DNA of 64,000 nt from Ornithinimicrobium faecis (GTDB lineage: Bacteria > Actinomycetota > Actinomycetes > Actinomycetales > Dermatophilaceae): positions 1,922,001 through 1,986,000 of the forward strand of contig NZ_CP099489.1 of the NCBI RefSeq assembly GCF_023923225.1, read 5' to 3'. The notes beneath the pieces were generated by a model. It worked only from the letters and a program-made list of their open reading frames with translations. It made no database searches and was not told the origin of the DNA. Each line of letters opens with the position of its first letter. Position 1 is the stretch's first letter. Both the position numbers and the translations under genes were made by a program. This document shows, piece by piece, positions 1 through 9,103 of the stretch.

Positions 1-2266
1 CGCCGGTGGCGCGGCCCTTGGCGGGATATTCCTCGAATGGGGTGACCTTGACCGACCCGGTCTGGGTGCCGGGGAGCGCGCCCGAGGACCCGGAGACCGT
101 GACCACGACGTTCTCGGCCGAGGAATCGACCGCCCAGAAGCCCTGCACGGCAGCGTCCTTGGCCAGTTTGATGCCGGCGATGCCACCACCGCTGCGGCCC
201 TGGGCGCGCACGCCCGAGGCGCTGAAGTGCAGCAGCTGAGCATCGTTGGTGACGAAGACCAGCTCCTCCTCGCCGGTGGTCAGCTCGACCGCGCCGACGA
301 CCTGGTCGCCGTCCTTGAGGGAGATGACCTCAAACTCGTCCTTGTTGCCGGGATAGTCCGGGTTGACCCGCTTGACGATGCCGTTGCGGGTGCCGAGCGC
401 CAGCCCCTGACCTGTGTCCTCCAGCGAGCAGAGCGCCAGTGGCAGTGCGCCAGCCGGCAGGTCGACGAAGGCCGCCAGGGGAGCACCGCCAGAGAGTGTC
501 GGTGCACCGTTGGTCGGGGGCAGCGTCGGCAGCTCGAGGGCGCTGATGCGCACGAGCGTGCCGGACGAGGTGACCAGACCGACCGACCCGCGGGCGGTGG
601 TGCGCACCGCCGAGACGATGACGTCGTGCTTGCGGCGTGACCCTCCGGTGCCCAGTGGCTCATCGGTCGAGGTGCGTGCGAGCAGCCCGGTGGAGCTGAG
701 CAGCACCCAGCACGGGTCGTCGGTGACCTCCAGCGGGGTGGAGGCTGCGGCGGTGGCGGACACGCCGTCGGACTCCAGCAGGACGGTGCGCCGTGGGGTG
801 CCGTGCTCCTTGGCGACCGCGGCGAGCTCGTCGGAGACCAGGTTGAGCAGCAGCTGGTGGTCCTCGAGCAGCGCGCGGAGCGCCTCGATGTCTCGCAGCA
901 GCTCGTCGCGCTCGGTCTCCAGCTCGATGCGGGAAAACTTGGTCAGGCGGCGCAGTTGCAGGTCCAGGATGTAGTTGGCCTGCAGCTCGGAGAGGTCGAA
1001 GACCTGGATCAACCGCTCGCGGGCGGTCGCCACGTCATCGGCGGCGCGGATCAGCTGGATGACCTCGTCGATGTCGAGGATGGCGATGAGCAGGCCCTCG
1101 ACCAGGTGCAGGCGCTCCTCCTTGCGGCGCAGCCGATAGGCCGTGCGCCGGCGCACCACGTCGGTGCGGAACTCGACATAGACCTTGAGGAGCTCGCGCA
1201 GCCCGAGGGTGCGCGGCTGCCCCTCGACCAGGGCGACGTTGTTGATGCCGAAGCTCTCCTCCATCGGGGTGAGCTTGTAGAGCTGGGCCAGGACGGCCTC
1301 GGGGTTGAAACCGTTCTTGATCTCGATGACCAGGTGCAGGCCCTTGGTGCGGTCGGTCAGGTCGTTGATGGCGCTGATGCCCTGCAACTTCTTGGACTGC
1401 ACGAGGGTCTTGACCTTGTCGATGACCTTCTCCGCGCCGACCAGATAGGGCAGCTCGGTGACCACGATGCCCTTGCGGCGGGCGGTGATGTTCTCGATGC
1501 GGGCCAGGGCGCGGGTGCGGAAGGATCCGCGGCCACTCTCATAGGCGTCGCGGATGCCGTCCAGTCCGACGATCCGACCGCCCTGGGGCAGGTCGGGGCC
1601 GGGCACGAAGCGCATCAGGTCATCCAGGCTCGCGTCCGGGTGGGCGATCAGGTGCCGTGCGGCGCCGATGACCTCGCCGAGATTGTGCGGCGCCATGTTG
1701 GTCGCCATGCCGACCGCAATGCCCGAGGCGCCGTTGACCAGCAGGTTCGGGAACGCTGCGGGCAGCACGTCCGGCTGCATCAGCTGGTCGTCATAGTTGG
1801 GGACGAAGGCGACGGTCTCCTCGTCCAGGCTGCCCGTCATCAGCAGCGCGGCAGGTGCTGGGCGGGCCTCGGTGTAGCGGCTGGCGGCCGGCCCGTCGTC
1901 CAGCGAGCCGAAGTTGCCGTGCCCATCGACGAGCGGCAGGCGCATCGTGAAGGGCTGGGCCATGCGCACCAGGGCGTCATAGATCGCGGTGTCACCGTGT
2001 GGGTGGTACTTACCCATCACGTCGCCGACCACGCGCGAGCTCTTGACGTGCGCCTTGTCCGGGCGCAGCCCCATCTCGTGCATCCCAAACAGGATCCGGC
2101 GCTGCACCGGCTTCAACCCGTCGCGGGCATCCGGCAGCGCCCGGGAGTAGATCACCGAGTAGGCATACTCCAGGAAGGCTCCCTGCATCTCGTCCCGGAC
2201 GTCGATGTCGATGATCTTCTGCTCGACATCGAACAGGTCCGGTCCGGGTGGGGTGCGGCGCGCCAT
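1..2266 (-). CDS. parC: DNA topoisomerase IV subunit A (ParC-type), C-terminus cut by window edge
   Basis: Type IIA topoisomerase breakage-reunion subunit, acting with ParE to decatenate and relax DNA. The ATG is at 2266 and 755 codons are present before the window edge, so probably only several tens of C-terminal residues are missing. The N-terminus reads [15 protein letters not shown] then [18 protein letters not shown], typical of the family. The catalytic tyrosine is Tyr131 in AASRYTEAR. The C-terminal part ([18 protein letters not shown]) belongs to the beta-propeller. Actinobacteria usually carry gyrA near the origin plus a separate parC. The start sequence ([20 protein letters not shown]) resembles actinobacterial ParC more than GyrA. 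ParC versus a second GyrA is not fully settled. Confidence 0.85.
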   Translation of the reverse strand, partial: MARRTPPGPDLFDVEQKIIDIDVRDEMQGAFLEYAYSVIYSRALPDARDGLKPVQRRILFGMHEMGLRPDKAHVKSSRVVGDVMGKYHPHGDTAIYDALVRMAQPFTMRLPLVDGHGNFGSLDDGPAASRYTEARPAPAALLMTGSLDEETVAFVPNYDDQLMQPDVLPAAFPNLLVNGASGIAVGMATNMAPHNLGEVIGAARHLIAHPDASLDDLMRFVPGPDLPQGGRIVGLDGIRDAYESGRGSFRTRALARIENITARRKGIVVTELPYLVGAEKVIDKVKTLVQSKKLQGISAINDLTDRTKGLHLVIEIKNGFNPEAVLAQLYKLTPMEESFGINNVALVEGQPRTLGLRELLKVYVEFRTDVVRRRTAYRLRRKEERLHLVEGLLIAILDIDEVIQLIRAADDVATARERLIQVFDLSELQANYILDLQLRRLTKFSRIELETERDELLRDIEALRALLEDHQLLLNLVSDELAAVAKEHGTPRRTVLLESDGVSATAAASTPLEVTDDPCWVLLSSTGLLARTSTDEPLGTGGSRRKHDVIVSAVRTTARGSVGLVTSSGTLVRISALELPTLPPTNGAPTLSGGAPLAAFVDLPAGALPLALCSLEDTGQGLALGTRNGIVKRVNPDYPGNKDEFEVISLKDGDQVVGAVELTTGEEELVFVTNDAQLLHFSASGVRAQGRSGGGIAGIKLAKDAAVQGFWAVDSSAENVVVTVSGSSGALPGTQTGSVKVTPFEEYPAKGRATG

Positions 2267-2374
2267 ACTTTTAAGGGCCTCCGTGCGGGGTCAGGTGTGC
2301 GGGTGGATCGCCCTCGATCGTATGTCGTGGGTCGCCTCGATCAAGGCAGGCCACGCGCCACCGCCAGGAATGGC

Positions 2375-4099
2375 TCAGGCGCGGTCCCAGTGCAGCAGCG
2401 AGGTGTCCAGCGCGAGTTCCTCGGCGTCCAGGCCCCGCTGCACATCGCGCATCACCTCCTCGTCGATGGTCCCGCGGTCGCGCTCGCGCACCAGGATGTC
2501 GCGCTGGTGGCGGATCATCTTGCGGCGCAGCTCGAGCCGCGCCTGCTGTGCCGCAAGGTCGAGGCCGCGGTCCTCCGCCTCCTCGGTGCGCGCGTCATCC
2601 TCCTGGCGGGCCAGCCGCAGATTCATCGAGTTGACCAGCAGGGCAATGAGTTTGGGGTCATAGCGCTCCGACAGCTCCGCACGGTTGGTCTCAAGGTGCT
2701 CGATGCCCTCGGTCATCGTGATGGTCAGCAGGTCACGCTCCTCCTGACGGTCACGCTGGTCCTGCCCGAGATCGCGCACCTCCAGCCTCCTGATGACCAG
2801 CGGCAGGGTCAGCCCCTGGAGCAGCAGGGTGCCGATGGTCACGAAGAACGCGACGAAGACGACGATGTCGTGACCAGGCACCGGGAGGCCGGAGTCGGTG
2901 ATGACCGGCACGGCTGCCGCGGCAGCCAGGGTGACCACCCCGCGCATGCTGGTCCAGGAGAGCACCGTGAGCTCGCGCCAGTTCATCGCGGGCTCCTCAA
3001 CCAGGGCGGTGGGCAGCGCCCGCCGACCAGCGAATCGGTTGCGTCCCCGACTGCGGGCCCTGGACCTGGCCCGCGCCTCGAGCCGCTCGCGCGCCCGCAT
3101 CCGCCGGGCCTGCTGGGAGCGAGAGGCGTAGTAGGTCCCGAAGATGAACGCCGGCCGGATCAGGATGACGACAACAAGGATCACGACAGCGACCAGCACG
3201 GTGCTCCAAACGCCCCGGTCACTGGCGGCCAACGACTCGGCGATCGGCTTCATCTGCAGGCCGATCAACGCGAAGACGACACCCTCCAGGAGCAGGTCGA
3301 TCGCTGACCACACCGGACGCTCGGTGAGGCGAGCGGCATACCCCGTCTTGGGAGAGTTGAACCCGATCCACAGGCCCGCCGCCACCACGGCCAGCACCCC
3401 CGATCCACTCAGCTCCTCGGCCCCGATGTAGGCCAGGAAGGGCACCAACAGGCCCAGCATCGTCTCGGTGACCGGGTCGGTGACGTGCATCCGGATCCAG
3501 TGGAAGATGACGCCGAGCACCAGTCCGACCGCCACCCCGACGACCACGGCGAGGGCAAAGATCTCGAGGTCGTCCCACACGGTCAGCGCCGTCCCGCCGA
3601 TGACCAGCAGGAAGACCTTGAACAGGGTCAGCGAGGCCGCATCGTTGATCAGACTCTCGCCGGACAGCACCGTCATCACGTGGCGGGGGAGCCCGAGCCG
3701 CCGACCGATCGCGGCAGCCGACACCGCGTCCGGCGGTGCCACGATGGCGCCGAGCAGCAGCGCCGCAGGGAGCGTCATGTCGGGCACCATCCAATAGGCC
3801 GTCAGCCCGACCACCCCCGCGGTGACGGCGACCAGGCCCACGCCGAGGCGACTGATGTGCTTGCGGCTGCGGGTGAAGTTGAGCAGCGAGACATCCAGGG
3901 CGGCTGAATAGAGCAGCGGTGGCAGGACCAGGGTCAGGATGACGTGGGAGTCGATCTCGAACTCGGGGATCCACGGCAGGCCGGCGGCAGCCAGCGCGAC
4001 GCCGGTCACCAGCAGGGGTGCGGGCCAACCACGATGACGGGCGATCGCGGTCAGACCCACGCACGCCGACACCAGCAGGATCATCGGGAGAAATTCCAT
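2375..4099 (-). CDS. Na+/H+ antiporter, CPA1/NhaP family
   Basis: 574-residue membrane antiporter expected to exchange cytoplasmic Na+ (or K+) for protons. About 12 hydrophobic segments fill residues 1-420. The ion-site signatures GAIVAPPDAVS (118-128, Asp124) and SGESLINDAA (146-155, Asn152-Asp153) are present. The C-terminal ~150 residues are charged and helical, as in the cytosolic regulatory tail of CPA1 proteins. The ATG at 4099 was chosen because the protein then begins directly with TM1 (MEFLPMILLVSACVG). The longer open frame upstream is not antiporter-like. It lies 108 bp upstream of parC on the same strand and diverges from the PfkB gene, with only about 50 bp between starts. Confidence 0.88.
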   Translation of the reverse strand: MEFLPMILLVSACVGLTAIARHRGWPAPLLVTGVALAAAGLPWIPEFEIDSHVILTLVLPPLLYSAALDVSLLNFTRSRKHISRLGVGLVAVTAGVVGLTAYWMVPDMTLPAALLLGAIVAPPDAVSAAAIGRRLGLPRHVMTVLSGESLINDAASLTLFKVFLLVIGGTALTVWDDLEIFALAVVVGVAVGLVLGVIFHWIRMHVTDPVTETMLGLLVPFLAYIGAEELSGSGVLAVVAAGLWIGFNSPKTGYAARLTERPVWSAIDLLLEGVVFALIGLQMKPIAESLAASDRGVWSTVLVAVVILVVVILIRPAFIFGTYYASRSQQARRMRARERLEARARSRARSRGRNRFAGRRALPTALVEEPAMNWRELTVLSWTSMRGVVTLAAAAAVPVITDSGLPVPGHDIVVFVAFFVTIGTLLLQGLTLPLVIRRLEVRDLGQDQRDRQEERDLLTITMTEGIEHLETNRAELSERYDPKLIALLVNSMNLRLARQEDDARTEEAEDRGLDLAAQQARLELRRKMIRHQRDILVRERDRGTIDEEVMRDVQRGLDAEELALDTSLLHWDRA

Positions 4100-4148
4100 G
4101 GCTCTCCGGTCTAGGCGGTCACAGCGCGTGTGGCTTAAGGTCACCCTC

Positions 4149-5069
4149 GTGACCAGGGTGATCCACACCGGCCAGGCCCTCGTCGACCTCGTGGTCGAGG
4201 TCGGCGCCATACCCCGACGCGGCGGCAACGTGATGGCACAGTCTTTCACCCGGTATGCCGGGGGGTCAGTCAGCGTGCTGGCTGCGGCCGCGCGGTCGGG
4301 GGCTGAGGCGGTCCATGCGGGGGCGCACGGAACCGGTCCGAACGGCGACCTGATCCGCGAGGCGCTCGCCGCCGAGGGGGTCGCGCTGTCCGCCGAGCCC
4401 GTTGGCGACCTCGACACGGCCGTCTGTGTGGTGCTGGTCGAGCCGACTGCTGAGCGCACCTTTGTCACGACCCTGGGGGCCGAGCGCCAGATCACGCCGG
4501 AGAGCCTGGGCAGCTCGGCACCCGTGGCGGGGGACCTGGTCTGTGTGACGGGCTACAGCCTGCTGGAGCCCACCCGTGAGCCGTTGCTGGCCTGGCTGGA
4601 GTCGCTTGAGCAGGGCGTGCAGGTGGTGCTGGATCCGGGTGCCGCCTTCGCCGGCTTGGAGCAGTCCGTGCGGGACCGGATGCTGGCGCTGACCGATGTC
4701 TGGACCAGCAACGCCGAGGAGGCGCACGAGCTGACCGGGTTGGAGGAGCTGACCGCCACGCTGCCGGCGATCGCCGAGCTGCTGCCCGACGACGCCGTGG
4801 TGATCGTGCGGGACGGGCCGGAGGGCTGCTATCTGTTCACCGGCGGGGGCGAGGTCGCCTATCTGCCGGGCTATCCGCAGGAGCCGGTCGACACCAACGG
4901 CGCTGGCGATGCCCACACCGGCGTGCTGGTGGCCGAGCTCGCTGCCGGGACCGATCCGCATACGGCCTGCACGCGCGCCAACGCTGCCGGGGCGATCAAG
5001 GTGACCCGCCGCGGCCCGGCCACAGCACCCACCCGAGCCGAGATCGACACCTTCCTCACCCAGGTGTGA
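4149..5069 (+). CDS. PfkB-family carbohydrate kinase
   Basis: Ribokinase-like sugar kinase of 306 residues; the substrate cannot be read from sequence. The N-terminal glycine signature is YAGGSVSVLAAAARSGA (36-52). The C-terminal PfkB signature DTNGAGDAHTG carries the catalytic base Asp254 in GAGD and the anion hole. The GTG at 4149 was chosen over an in-frame ATG at 4098 because the latter would overlap the divergent antiporter start. AAGG lies about 9 nt upstream, and homologues start at the first beta strand (VIHTGQALVDLV). The gene stands alone and ends just before a 32-bp-repeat cluster. Confidence 0.82.
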   Translation: MTRVIHTGQALVDLVVEVGAIPRRGGNVMAQSFTRYAGGSVSVLAAAARSGAEAVHAGAHGTGPNGDLIREALAAEGVALSAEPVGDLDTAVCVVLVEPTAERTFVTTLGAERQITPESLGSSAPVAGDLVCVTGYSLLEPTREPLLAWLESLEQGVQVVLDPGAAFAGLEQSVRDRMLALTDVWTSNAEEAHELTGLEELTATLPAIAELLPDDAVVIVRDGPEGCYLFTGGGEVAYLPGYPQEPVDTNGAGDAHTGVLVAELAAGTDPHTACTRANAAGAIKVTRRGPATAPTRAEIDTFLTQV

Positions 5070-5077
5070 CGCACGAG

Positions 5078-5141
5078 TCCCCCCCGCATTTTGATAGAGG
5101 TCTCGCACGCCTTTCCCGTCTTTTGATAGAGGTTTCGCACG
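5078..5141 (-). repeat. 32-bp repeat family, locus A (2 units)
   Basis: Two tandem units of exactly 32 bp (5110-5141, then 5078-5109, read on the minus strand). Each carries the core CGARACCTCTATCAAAA followed by a CGGG block. They fill the space between the PfkB and TetR genes. The same unit occurs at 5943, 10724 and 15464. No inverted repeat or poly-T typical of a terminator is visible. Confidence 0.85.
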
Positions 5142-5228
5142 CGGACGGGGCGCACGTGGTCCCGGGAACCCCTGGCCGCCAATGAGGCCGGCGGGGGCAG
5201 ACGGTGCCGCGCGACGCGACTTCTGCGG

Positions 5229-5834
5229 TCAGTCGCCGGATGGCCGCCGCAGGGAGGCATAGCCCGCGGCGTAATCAGCGGGCGTGACGTCGCGGGTGAT
5301 CAGACGCTGCAGGACGAAACCAGGCATGACGCCGAACAGTGACTTGGCCACCATCTCTGGATCGGCGCCGGCATCGATGTGACCAGCGCTCTGCTGCGCG
5401 ATGATCACGTCGGCAAGCTTGCTGCGCAGCAGGTCGATGCGGCTGGCCACGGCGTGCCGAACATCCTCGTTGCGCACCGCCTCGGCCCAGGCCGAGACAA
5501 CCACCCGCGTCAGGTCGACTGGTGCTGCCTCCGCGCGCTCGACGATCATCGAGGTGAGCAGGCGAGTGACCTCGACGGGGGAGGGGACGGGATCGCGTGC
5601 CTGGACCTCGTCGATGGCCTGGTCCAGATAGCTCAGGGAGCGGTCGGCGATGGCGAGGATCAGCTCGTCCTTGCTGCTGAAATAGCCATAGACCGCTCCG
5701 GCCGAGAGCCCGGACCCGGCGATGACGTGGGCCATCGTCGTCTTGTGAAACCCCTCCTCGGCAACGCAGATCATCGCAGCCATGAGGATCTGCTCGCGGC
5801 GCTGCTCGCGGTGCTCATCGGTGACCTTGGGCAT
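5229..5834 (-). CDS. TetR-family transcriptional regulator
   Basis: 201-residue repressor-type protein. The N-terminal TetR DNA-binding domain (about 10-60) includes LMAAMICVAEEGFHKTTMAHV and the recognition region SGLSAGAVYGYFSSKDEL. The C-terminal ligand domain is not recognisable to a specific inducer. It is divergently transcribed from the membrane protein gene at 5929. The ~94-bp spacer holds two AACGTT-centred half-sites, so autoregulation and control of the divergent gene are likely by inference. The ATG at 5834 fits the usual TetR start (MPKVTDEHREQRREQIL). Confidence 0.88.
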   Translation of the reverse strand: MPKVTDEHREQRREQILMAAMICVAEEGFHKTTMAHVIAGSGLSAGAVYGYFSSKDELILAIADRSLSYLDQAIDEVQARDPVPSPVEVTRLLTSMIVERAEAAPVDLTRVVVSAWAEAVRNEDVRHAVASRIDLLRSKLADVIIAQQSAGHIDAGADPEMVAKSLFGVMPGFVLQRLITRDVTPADYAAGYASLRRPSGD

Positions 5835-5851
5835 GCCTGACTGTAAAACCG

Positions 5852-5923
5852 AATAAACGTTCTTGACAACTGGCGAGGGTGGGAGGACAGTGGTTTAAAC
5901 AGAAGGAACGTTCGTTTAAGGAG
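5852..5923 (+). promoter_or_regulatory. Divergent promoter region with probable TetR operators
   Basis: A TTGACA at 5863-5868 looks like the -35 for the rightward gene. AACGTTC at 5856-5862 and GAACGTTC at 5906-5913 share the pattern GAACGTT-YRTTYA in opposing orientation. The second site sits just before the AAGGAG ribosome-binding site (5918-5923) of the 5929 gene. Operator assignment is inferred from the divergent TetR gene. Confidence 0.5.
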
Positions 5924-5928
5924 TGACC

Positions 5929-6954
5929 ATGACAGTGCAGACCGTGCGAGACCGCTATGAAAATGCGGGGGAGACGAGCGAAACCGCTACGAAAATGCGG
6001 GTGGGGACACCGTGGTCGCGGATCGCGGGGATGGTGCTGGGGGTTGCGGCCCTGCTGTTCGTCGTCGCGACCGCCTTCTCCTGGCCTGCGCTCAACAGCG
6101 GTCCGCACCAGGTGCCGGTTGCCGTCGTGGCGCCGGAGCCGGTCGTTGAGCAGATCGGTGGCCAGGTGGCGCAGGGGCTGGGGGAGGACGCGCTTGACCT
6201 GCAGCCGGTGGCTGACCGGGCAGCCGCCGAGGCGGCCATCGCGGATCGTGAGGTCTATGGCGCCATCGTGCTGGGCCCCGACGGCGGCGAAATGCTCACC
6301 GCCTCGGCGGCCAGCCCGGCCATCGCGCAGCTCCTGGGGCAGCTGGCGAGCTCTGTGCCGGCGCAGGTGGGCGGACCGTTGCCGGTGACCGATCTCGCTC
6401 CGCTGCCGGCCGGCGACCCGCGCGGCGCCGGTCTGGCCTCGGCTGTCCTGCCGTTGGTCATTGCCGGGATCGTCTCGGGTGCCGCCAGTGGCCTCGCGGT
6501 GCGTGGCCGCGGTCGGCAGCTGAGCACTCTTGGTCTGCTGGCGGTCGCCGCGGCCCTGGTGCTCACCAGTGTCAGCCAACTGTGGCTGGGAGCCCTCGAG
6601 GGGTCGTTCTGGGTGAATGCCGGTGTCCTGGCGCTCGGCGTCGCCTCGGTCGGTGCGGTGGCACTCGGTCTGGTGAGCCGCCTTGGCCTGCCTGGGGTGG
6701 GCCTGACGGCCCTGGTCATGGTGCTGCTGGGCAGCCCGTTCTCGGGTGCCGCGACCGGGCCGGAGATGGTGCCGGTCGGGTGGGGCACCTTCGGGCAGCT
6801 CCTGCCACCGGGGGCCACCGGCACCGCGTTGCGCTCAGTGTCCTGGTTTGACGGTGCCGCCTGGCCGGCGTTGCTGGTGCTGGTCTGCTGGCTGGTCGTT
6901 GGACTGGTGCTGTTCGCCCTGCCAACCAGGAGGGCAGCTGCGGCGTCACAGTGA
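5929..6954 (+). CDS. Polytopic membrane protein, YhgE/Pip or ABC-2-permease-like
   Basis: 341-residue membrane protein, probably the target of the divergent TetR regulator. One TM segment (about residues 30-52, GMVLGVAALLFVVATAFSW) is followed by a ~110-residue extracytoplasmic domain (PVAVVAPEPVVEQIGGQ onward) and then five or six C-terminal TM helices. This plan matches YhgE/Pip and ABC-2 permease-like proteins; the substrate is unknown. The ATG at 5929 has AAGGAG five nt upstream and is preferred to a GTG at 5923. Residues about 5-26 are encoded by two copies of the 32-bp repeat, so the N-terminus is probably a repeat-derived addition to an ancestral protein beginning near TPWSRIAG. Confidence 0.65.
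   Translation: MTVQTVRDRYENAGETSETATKMRVGTPWSRIAGMVLGVAALLFVVATAFSWPALNSGPHQVPVAVVAPEPVVEQIGGQVAQGLGEDALDLQPVADRAAAEAAIADREVYGAIVLGPDGGEMLTASAASPAIAQLLGQLASSVPAQVGGPLPVTDLAPLPAGDPRGAGLASAVLPLVIAGIVSGAASGLAVRGRGRQLSTLGLLAVAAALVLTSVSQLWLGALEGSFWVNAGVLALGVASVGAVALGLVSRLGLPGVGLTALVMVLLGSPFSGAATGPEMVPVGWGTFGQLLPPGATGTALRSVSWFDGAAWPALLVLVCWLVVGLVLFALPTRRAAAASQ
5943..6006 (+). repeat. 32-bp repeat family, locus B (2 units, inside a CDS)
   Basis: Units 5943-5974 and 5975-6006 carry cores CGAGACCGCTATGAAAATG and CGAAACCGCTACGAAAATG. They are translated in frame as the cytoplasmic N-terminus of the 5929 gene. The combined length of 64 nt is not a multiple of three, so the reading frame crosses the two units in different phases. 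Confidence 0.85.
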
Positions 6955-6955
6955 C

Positions 6956-8707
6956 ATGAAGACCTTCCGTTCACTGGCGACCGGCGTGGTCGCGATGGTG
7001 CTCGTGCTGGCCTGCAGCCTCGCCCAGGGGTCAGCTGCAGGCTCACCGACGGCCGACCCGGCGGCCGATCACTCACCGGGGGAGACGTCACCGAGCGCCG
7101 GCGACCTGGGCTTCTCGGTCGAGCGACTGGCCGGGAGCGACCGCTATGCGACGGCAGCAGCCATCAGTGGCGAGTTCTTCGCACCCGGGGTCCCCGTGGC
7201 GGTCGTCGCCACCGGAGCCAACTTCCCCGATGGCCTGTCGGCCGGCCCGGCTGCGGACGAACTCGGCGGGCCCGTGCTGTTCGTCACGAGGGACTCGGTC
7301 CCCGCGGTCACCCGCACCGAGCTGCTGCGGCTCAGGCCCCAGCAGATCGTGGTGGTCGGCGGGCTGGACGTCATCTCCTCGCCGGTGCGCTCACAGCTGG
7401 ACGGACTAACCGACGGCACCGCCACCCGCCTCGCTGGCACCTCGCGCTATGACACGGCTGCCGCCGTGTCGGCCCACGCCTTTCCTGGCGGTGCCGACAT
7501 CGCCTATCTCGCCACGGGCACCGCCTTCCCCGATGCCCTGGCGGGAGGGGCAGCAGCGGGGATCCAGGACGCGCCGATGCTGCTCACCCAGCGCAACCAC
7601 CTCAGCTCGGCCACCCGGGTCGAGCTGGAGCGGCTCAACCCCGACCGGATCATGCTGCTCGGTGGCACCTCGGCGATCTCCGGTGCCGTCGCGGCGCAGC
7701 TGGAGGACCTCGCGATCGTCGAGAGAGTGTCTGGCCAAAACCGTTACGCCACAGCGCTGGCCGTCTCGCAACGGGTCTTCGGCACGGACCGCCCTGGCGT
7801 CCTGCTCGCGACTGGCAAGGGCTGGCCCGACGCGCTGTCCGCCAGTGCCGCAGTGCGGCACATGCGTGGCCCCATCCTGCTCACCACCGGGGCCACCCTG
7901 CCCGACGGGACGAGAACTGAGCTGAGCAGGCTCAGCCCAGACACGGCATACGTCCTGGGTGGCCGCAGCGCCCAGACCAACGAGATCCCCCGCGAGGTGC
8001 AGCGACGGCTGGGAGTCTGCTGGTCTGGGACCAGGCCGTCCGCCGGCGACCAGGAGGTGATCACGAGCGTGCCCGGGGCCACCAAGCAGATCGCCTACAC
8101 CCTCGACATGGGCGGCCGGCTCACGGGGGCCGACGAGATCCTCGACTTCCTGATCGAGCACCAGGTCTGCACGACCTTTTTCCCGACCAGCATCATGGCC
8201 AACTCCCCGGAGGGTCGGCCGATCATGGCCCGGATCGCCGCGCACCCCGAGCTGTTCGAGATCGGCAACCACACCGTGCACCACTGCGATCTGGTCAACG
8301 GCGGCGGCGGGTCGCCGAGCGCGGCGCCGTGCCAGGTGGCGATGACCCGCAGCTTCGTGCAGCACGAGCTGACCGATGCCGAGCCGGTGCTGGAGTCACT
8401 CGCCGGGATGCAGGCCAACCCCTATTGGCGGCCACCGTTCGGGTCGCACAACTCGACCGTGCGGGGCTGGTTGGCCGACGTGGGCTACACCAAGACCGTC
8501 ATGTGGTCCCGCGACACGATCGACTGGGACCCGGACACCACGGCAGCCCAGATCATCAGTCGCACAACCCTTCCGGCGCCGCCTGCAGGCACGATCGTGC
8601 TCTCGCACCTCGGTGGCTATGCGACGCCGGACGCCCTGCCGGTGATCGTCAGCAGCCTGCGCGCGCAGGGCTACACGTTCACCACGCTGTCGGACATGCG
8701 GGACTGA
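6956..8707 (+). CDS. Secreted cell-wall-binding (CWB2 x3) polysaccharide deacetylase
   Basis: 583-residue exported protein predicted to sit in the cell wall and de-N-acetylate glycans. A signal peptide (1-27) has a Cys at 20, so a lipoprotein is possible. Three cell-wall-binding-2 repeats follow, at about 56-148 (RLAGSDRYATAAAIS), 157-250 (RLAGTSRYDTAAAVS) and 256-350 (RVSGQNRYATALAVS). A NodB-type domain covers 378-583, with GNHTVHH (His439, His443), RPPFGSHN (Arg492) and LSHLGG. The first NodB motif reads TLDMGG instead of TFDDG, so the second metal-ligand Asp is absent. The ATG follows the upstream stop by one base, implying co-transcription with the membrane gene. Confidence 0.88.
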   Translation: MKTFRSLATGVVAMVLVLACSLAQGSAAGSPTADPAADHSPGETSPSAGDLGFSVERLAGSDRYATAAAISGEFFAPGVPVAVVATGANFPDGLSAGPAADELGGPVLFVTRDSVPAVTRTELLRLRPQQIVVVGGLDVISSPVRSQLDGLTDGTATRLAGTSRYDTAAAVSAHAFPGGADIAYLATGTAFPDALAGGAAAGIQDAPMLLTQRNHLSSATRVELERLNPDRIMLLGGTSAISGAVAAQLEDLAIVERVSGQNRYATALAVSQRVFGTDRPGVLLATGKGWPDALSASAAVRHMRGPILLTTGATLPDGTRTELSRLSPDTAYVLGGRSAQTNEIPREVQRRLGVCWSGTRPSAGDQEVITSVPGATKQIAYTLDMGGRLTGADEILDFLIEHQVCTTFFPTSIMANSPEGRPIMARIAAHPELFEIGNHTVHHCDLVNGGGGSPSAAPCQVAMTRSFVQHELTDAEPVLESLAGMQANPYWRPPFGSHNSTVRGWLADVGYTKTVMWSRDTIDWDPDTTAAQIISRTTLPAPPAGTIVLSHLGGYATPDALPVIVSSLRAQGYTFTTLSDMRD

Positions 8708-8779
8708 GGCCGAGATGGACGCAAGCCTGACTTCTACCCTGGTGGCTGTGCGTTCAGTGACCTGCGGAGGAGGCTGAGA

Positions 8780-9037
8780 ATGAGGACGATGAGCGACGAC
8801 GAGTTGAAAGCACGTCATGCCGAGGTCCTCGACGGCGTCACCAAGGACCGCGAGGAGGTCGTCATCACGCGAGCCGGACACGAACCCGTCGTCATCGTGA
8901 CCCTCGCGGACGACGAGTCGTTGCGCGAGACCGACTACCTCATGCCCTCGCCTGCCAACGCCCGGCGGCTCCTGGACGCCATGGAGCGACTGGAGTCTGG
9001 GACCGGAAAGGCACACGAGCTGATCAAGACCGACTGA
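8780..9037 (+). CDS. yefM: Phd/YefM-family antitoxin (apparently orphan)
   Basis: 85-residue type II antitoxin. It has the YefM hallmarks MRTMSDDELKARHAEVLDGV and EEVVITRAGHEPVVIVTL (DNA-binding and dimer fold), and a C-terminal toxin-binding segment (ETDYLMPSPANARRLLDAME). Such proteins repress their own operon and neutralise a YoeB RNase encoded immediately downstream. Here only a YoeB-like scrap follows (9039-9092), so the antitoxin has no visible toxin. AGGAGG lies at about 8768-8773, and an alternative ATG exists at 8789. Confidence 0.85.
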   Translation: MRTMSDDELKARHAEVLDGVTKDREEVVITRAGHEPVVIVTLADDESLRETDYLMPSPANARRLLDAMERLESGTGKAHELIKTD

Positions 9038-9038
9038 C

Positions 9039-9098
9039 GTGCTCCTCATCGCGGGTCACTGGTCGCGGCGCATCACCGACGAGCACCAACTCGCCCCA
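9039..9098 (+). pseudogene. Remnant of YoeB toxin C-terminal region
   Basis: Directly after the antitoxin, a GTG-initiated frame reads GHWSRRITDEHQL at 9054-9092. This closely matches the YoeB segment (G-x-WSRRI-x-x-EHRLVY) that precedes the catalytic C-terminus. The upstream ~45 residues and the terminal RYHY-type end are missing, and the frame runs into unrelated sequence. It is interpreted as an internally deleted toxin gene. It is a short match, but in exactly the expected place. Confidence 0.65.
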
Positions 9099-9103
9099 CG
9101 CTG

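Noticed and set aside
803-3307. 834-codon plus-strand open frame
   Set aside because: Antisense shadow of parC and the antiporter in GC-rich DNA. Its composition (Asp/Gly/Gln/His-rich, no domain) is that of a frame opposite real genes, and it crosses two genes.
4100-4495. 132-residue N-terminal extension of the antiporter
   Set aside because: It overlaps the divergent PfkB gene and has no antiporter-like sequence. The ATG at 4099 begins the first TM helix directly.
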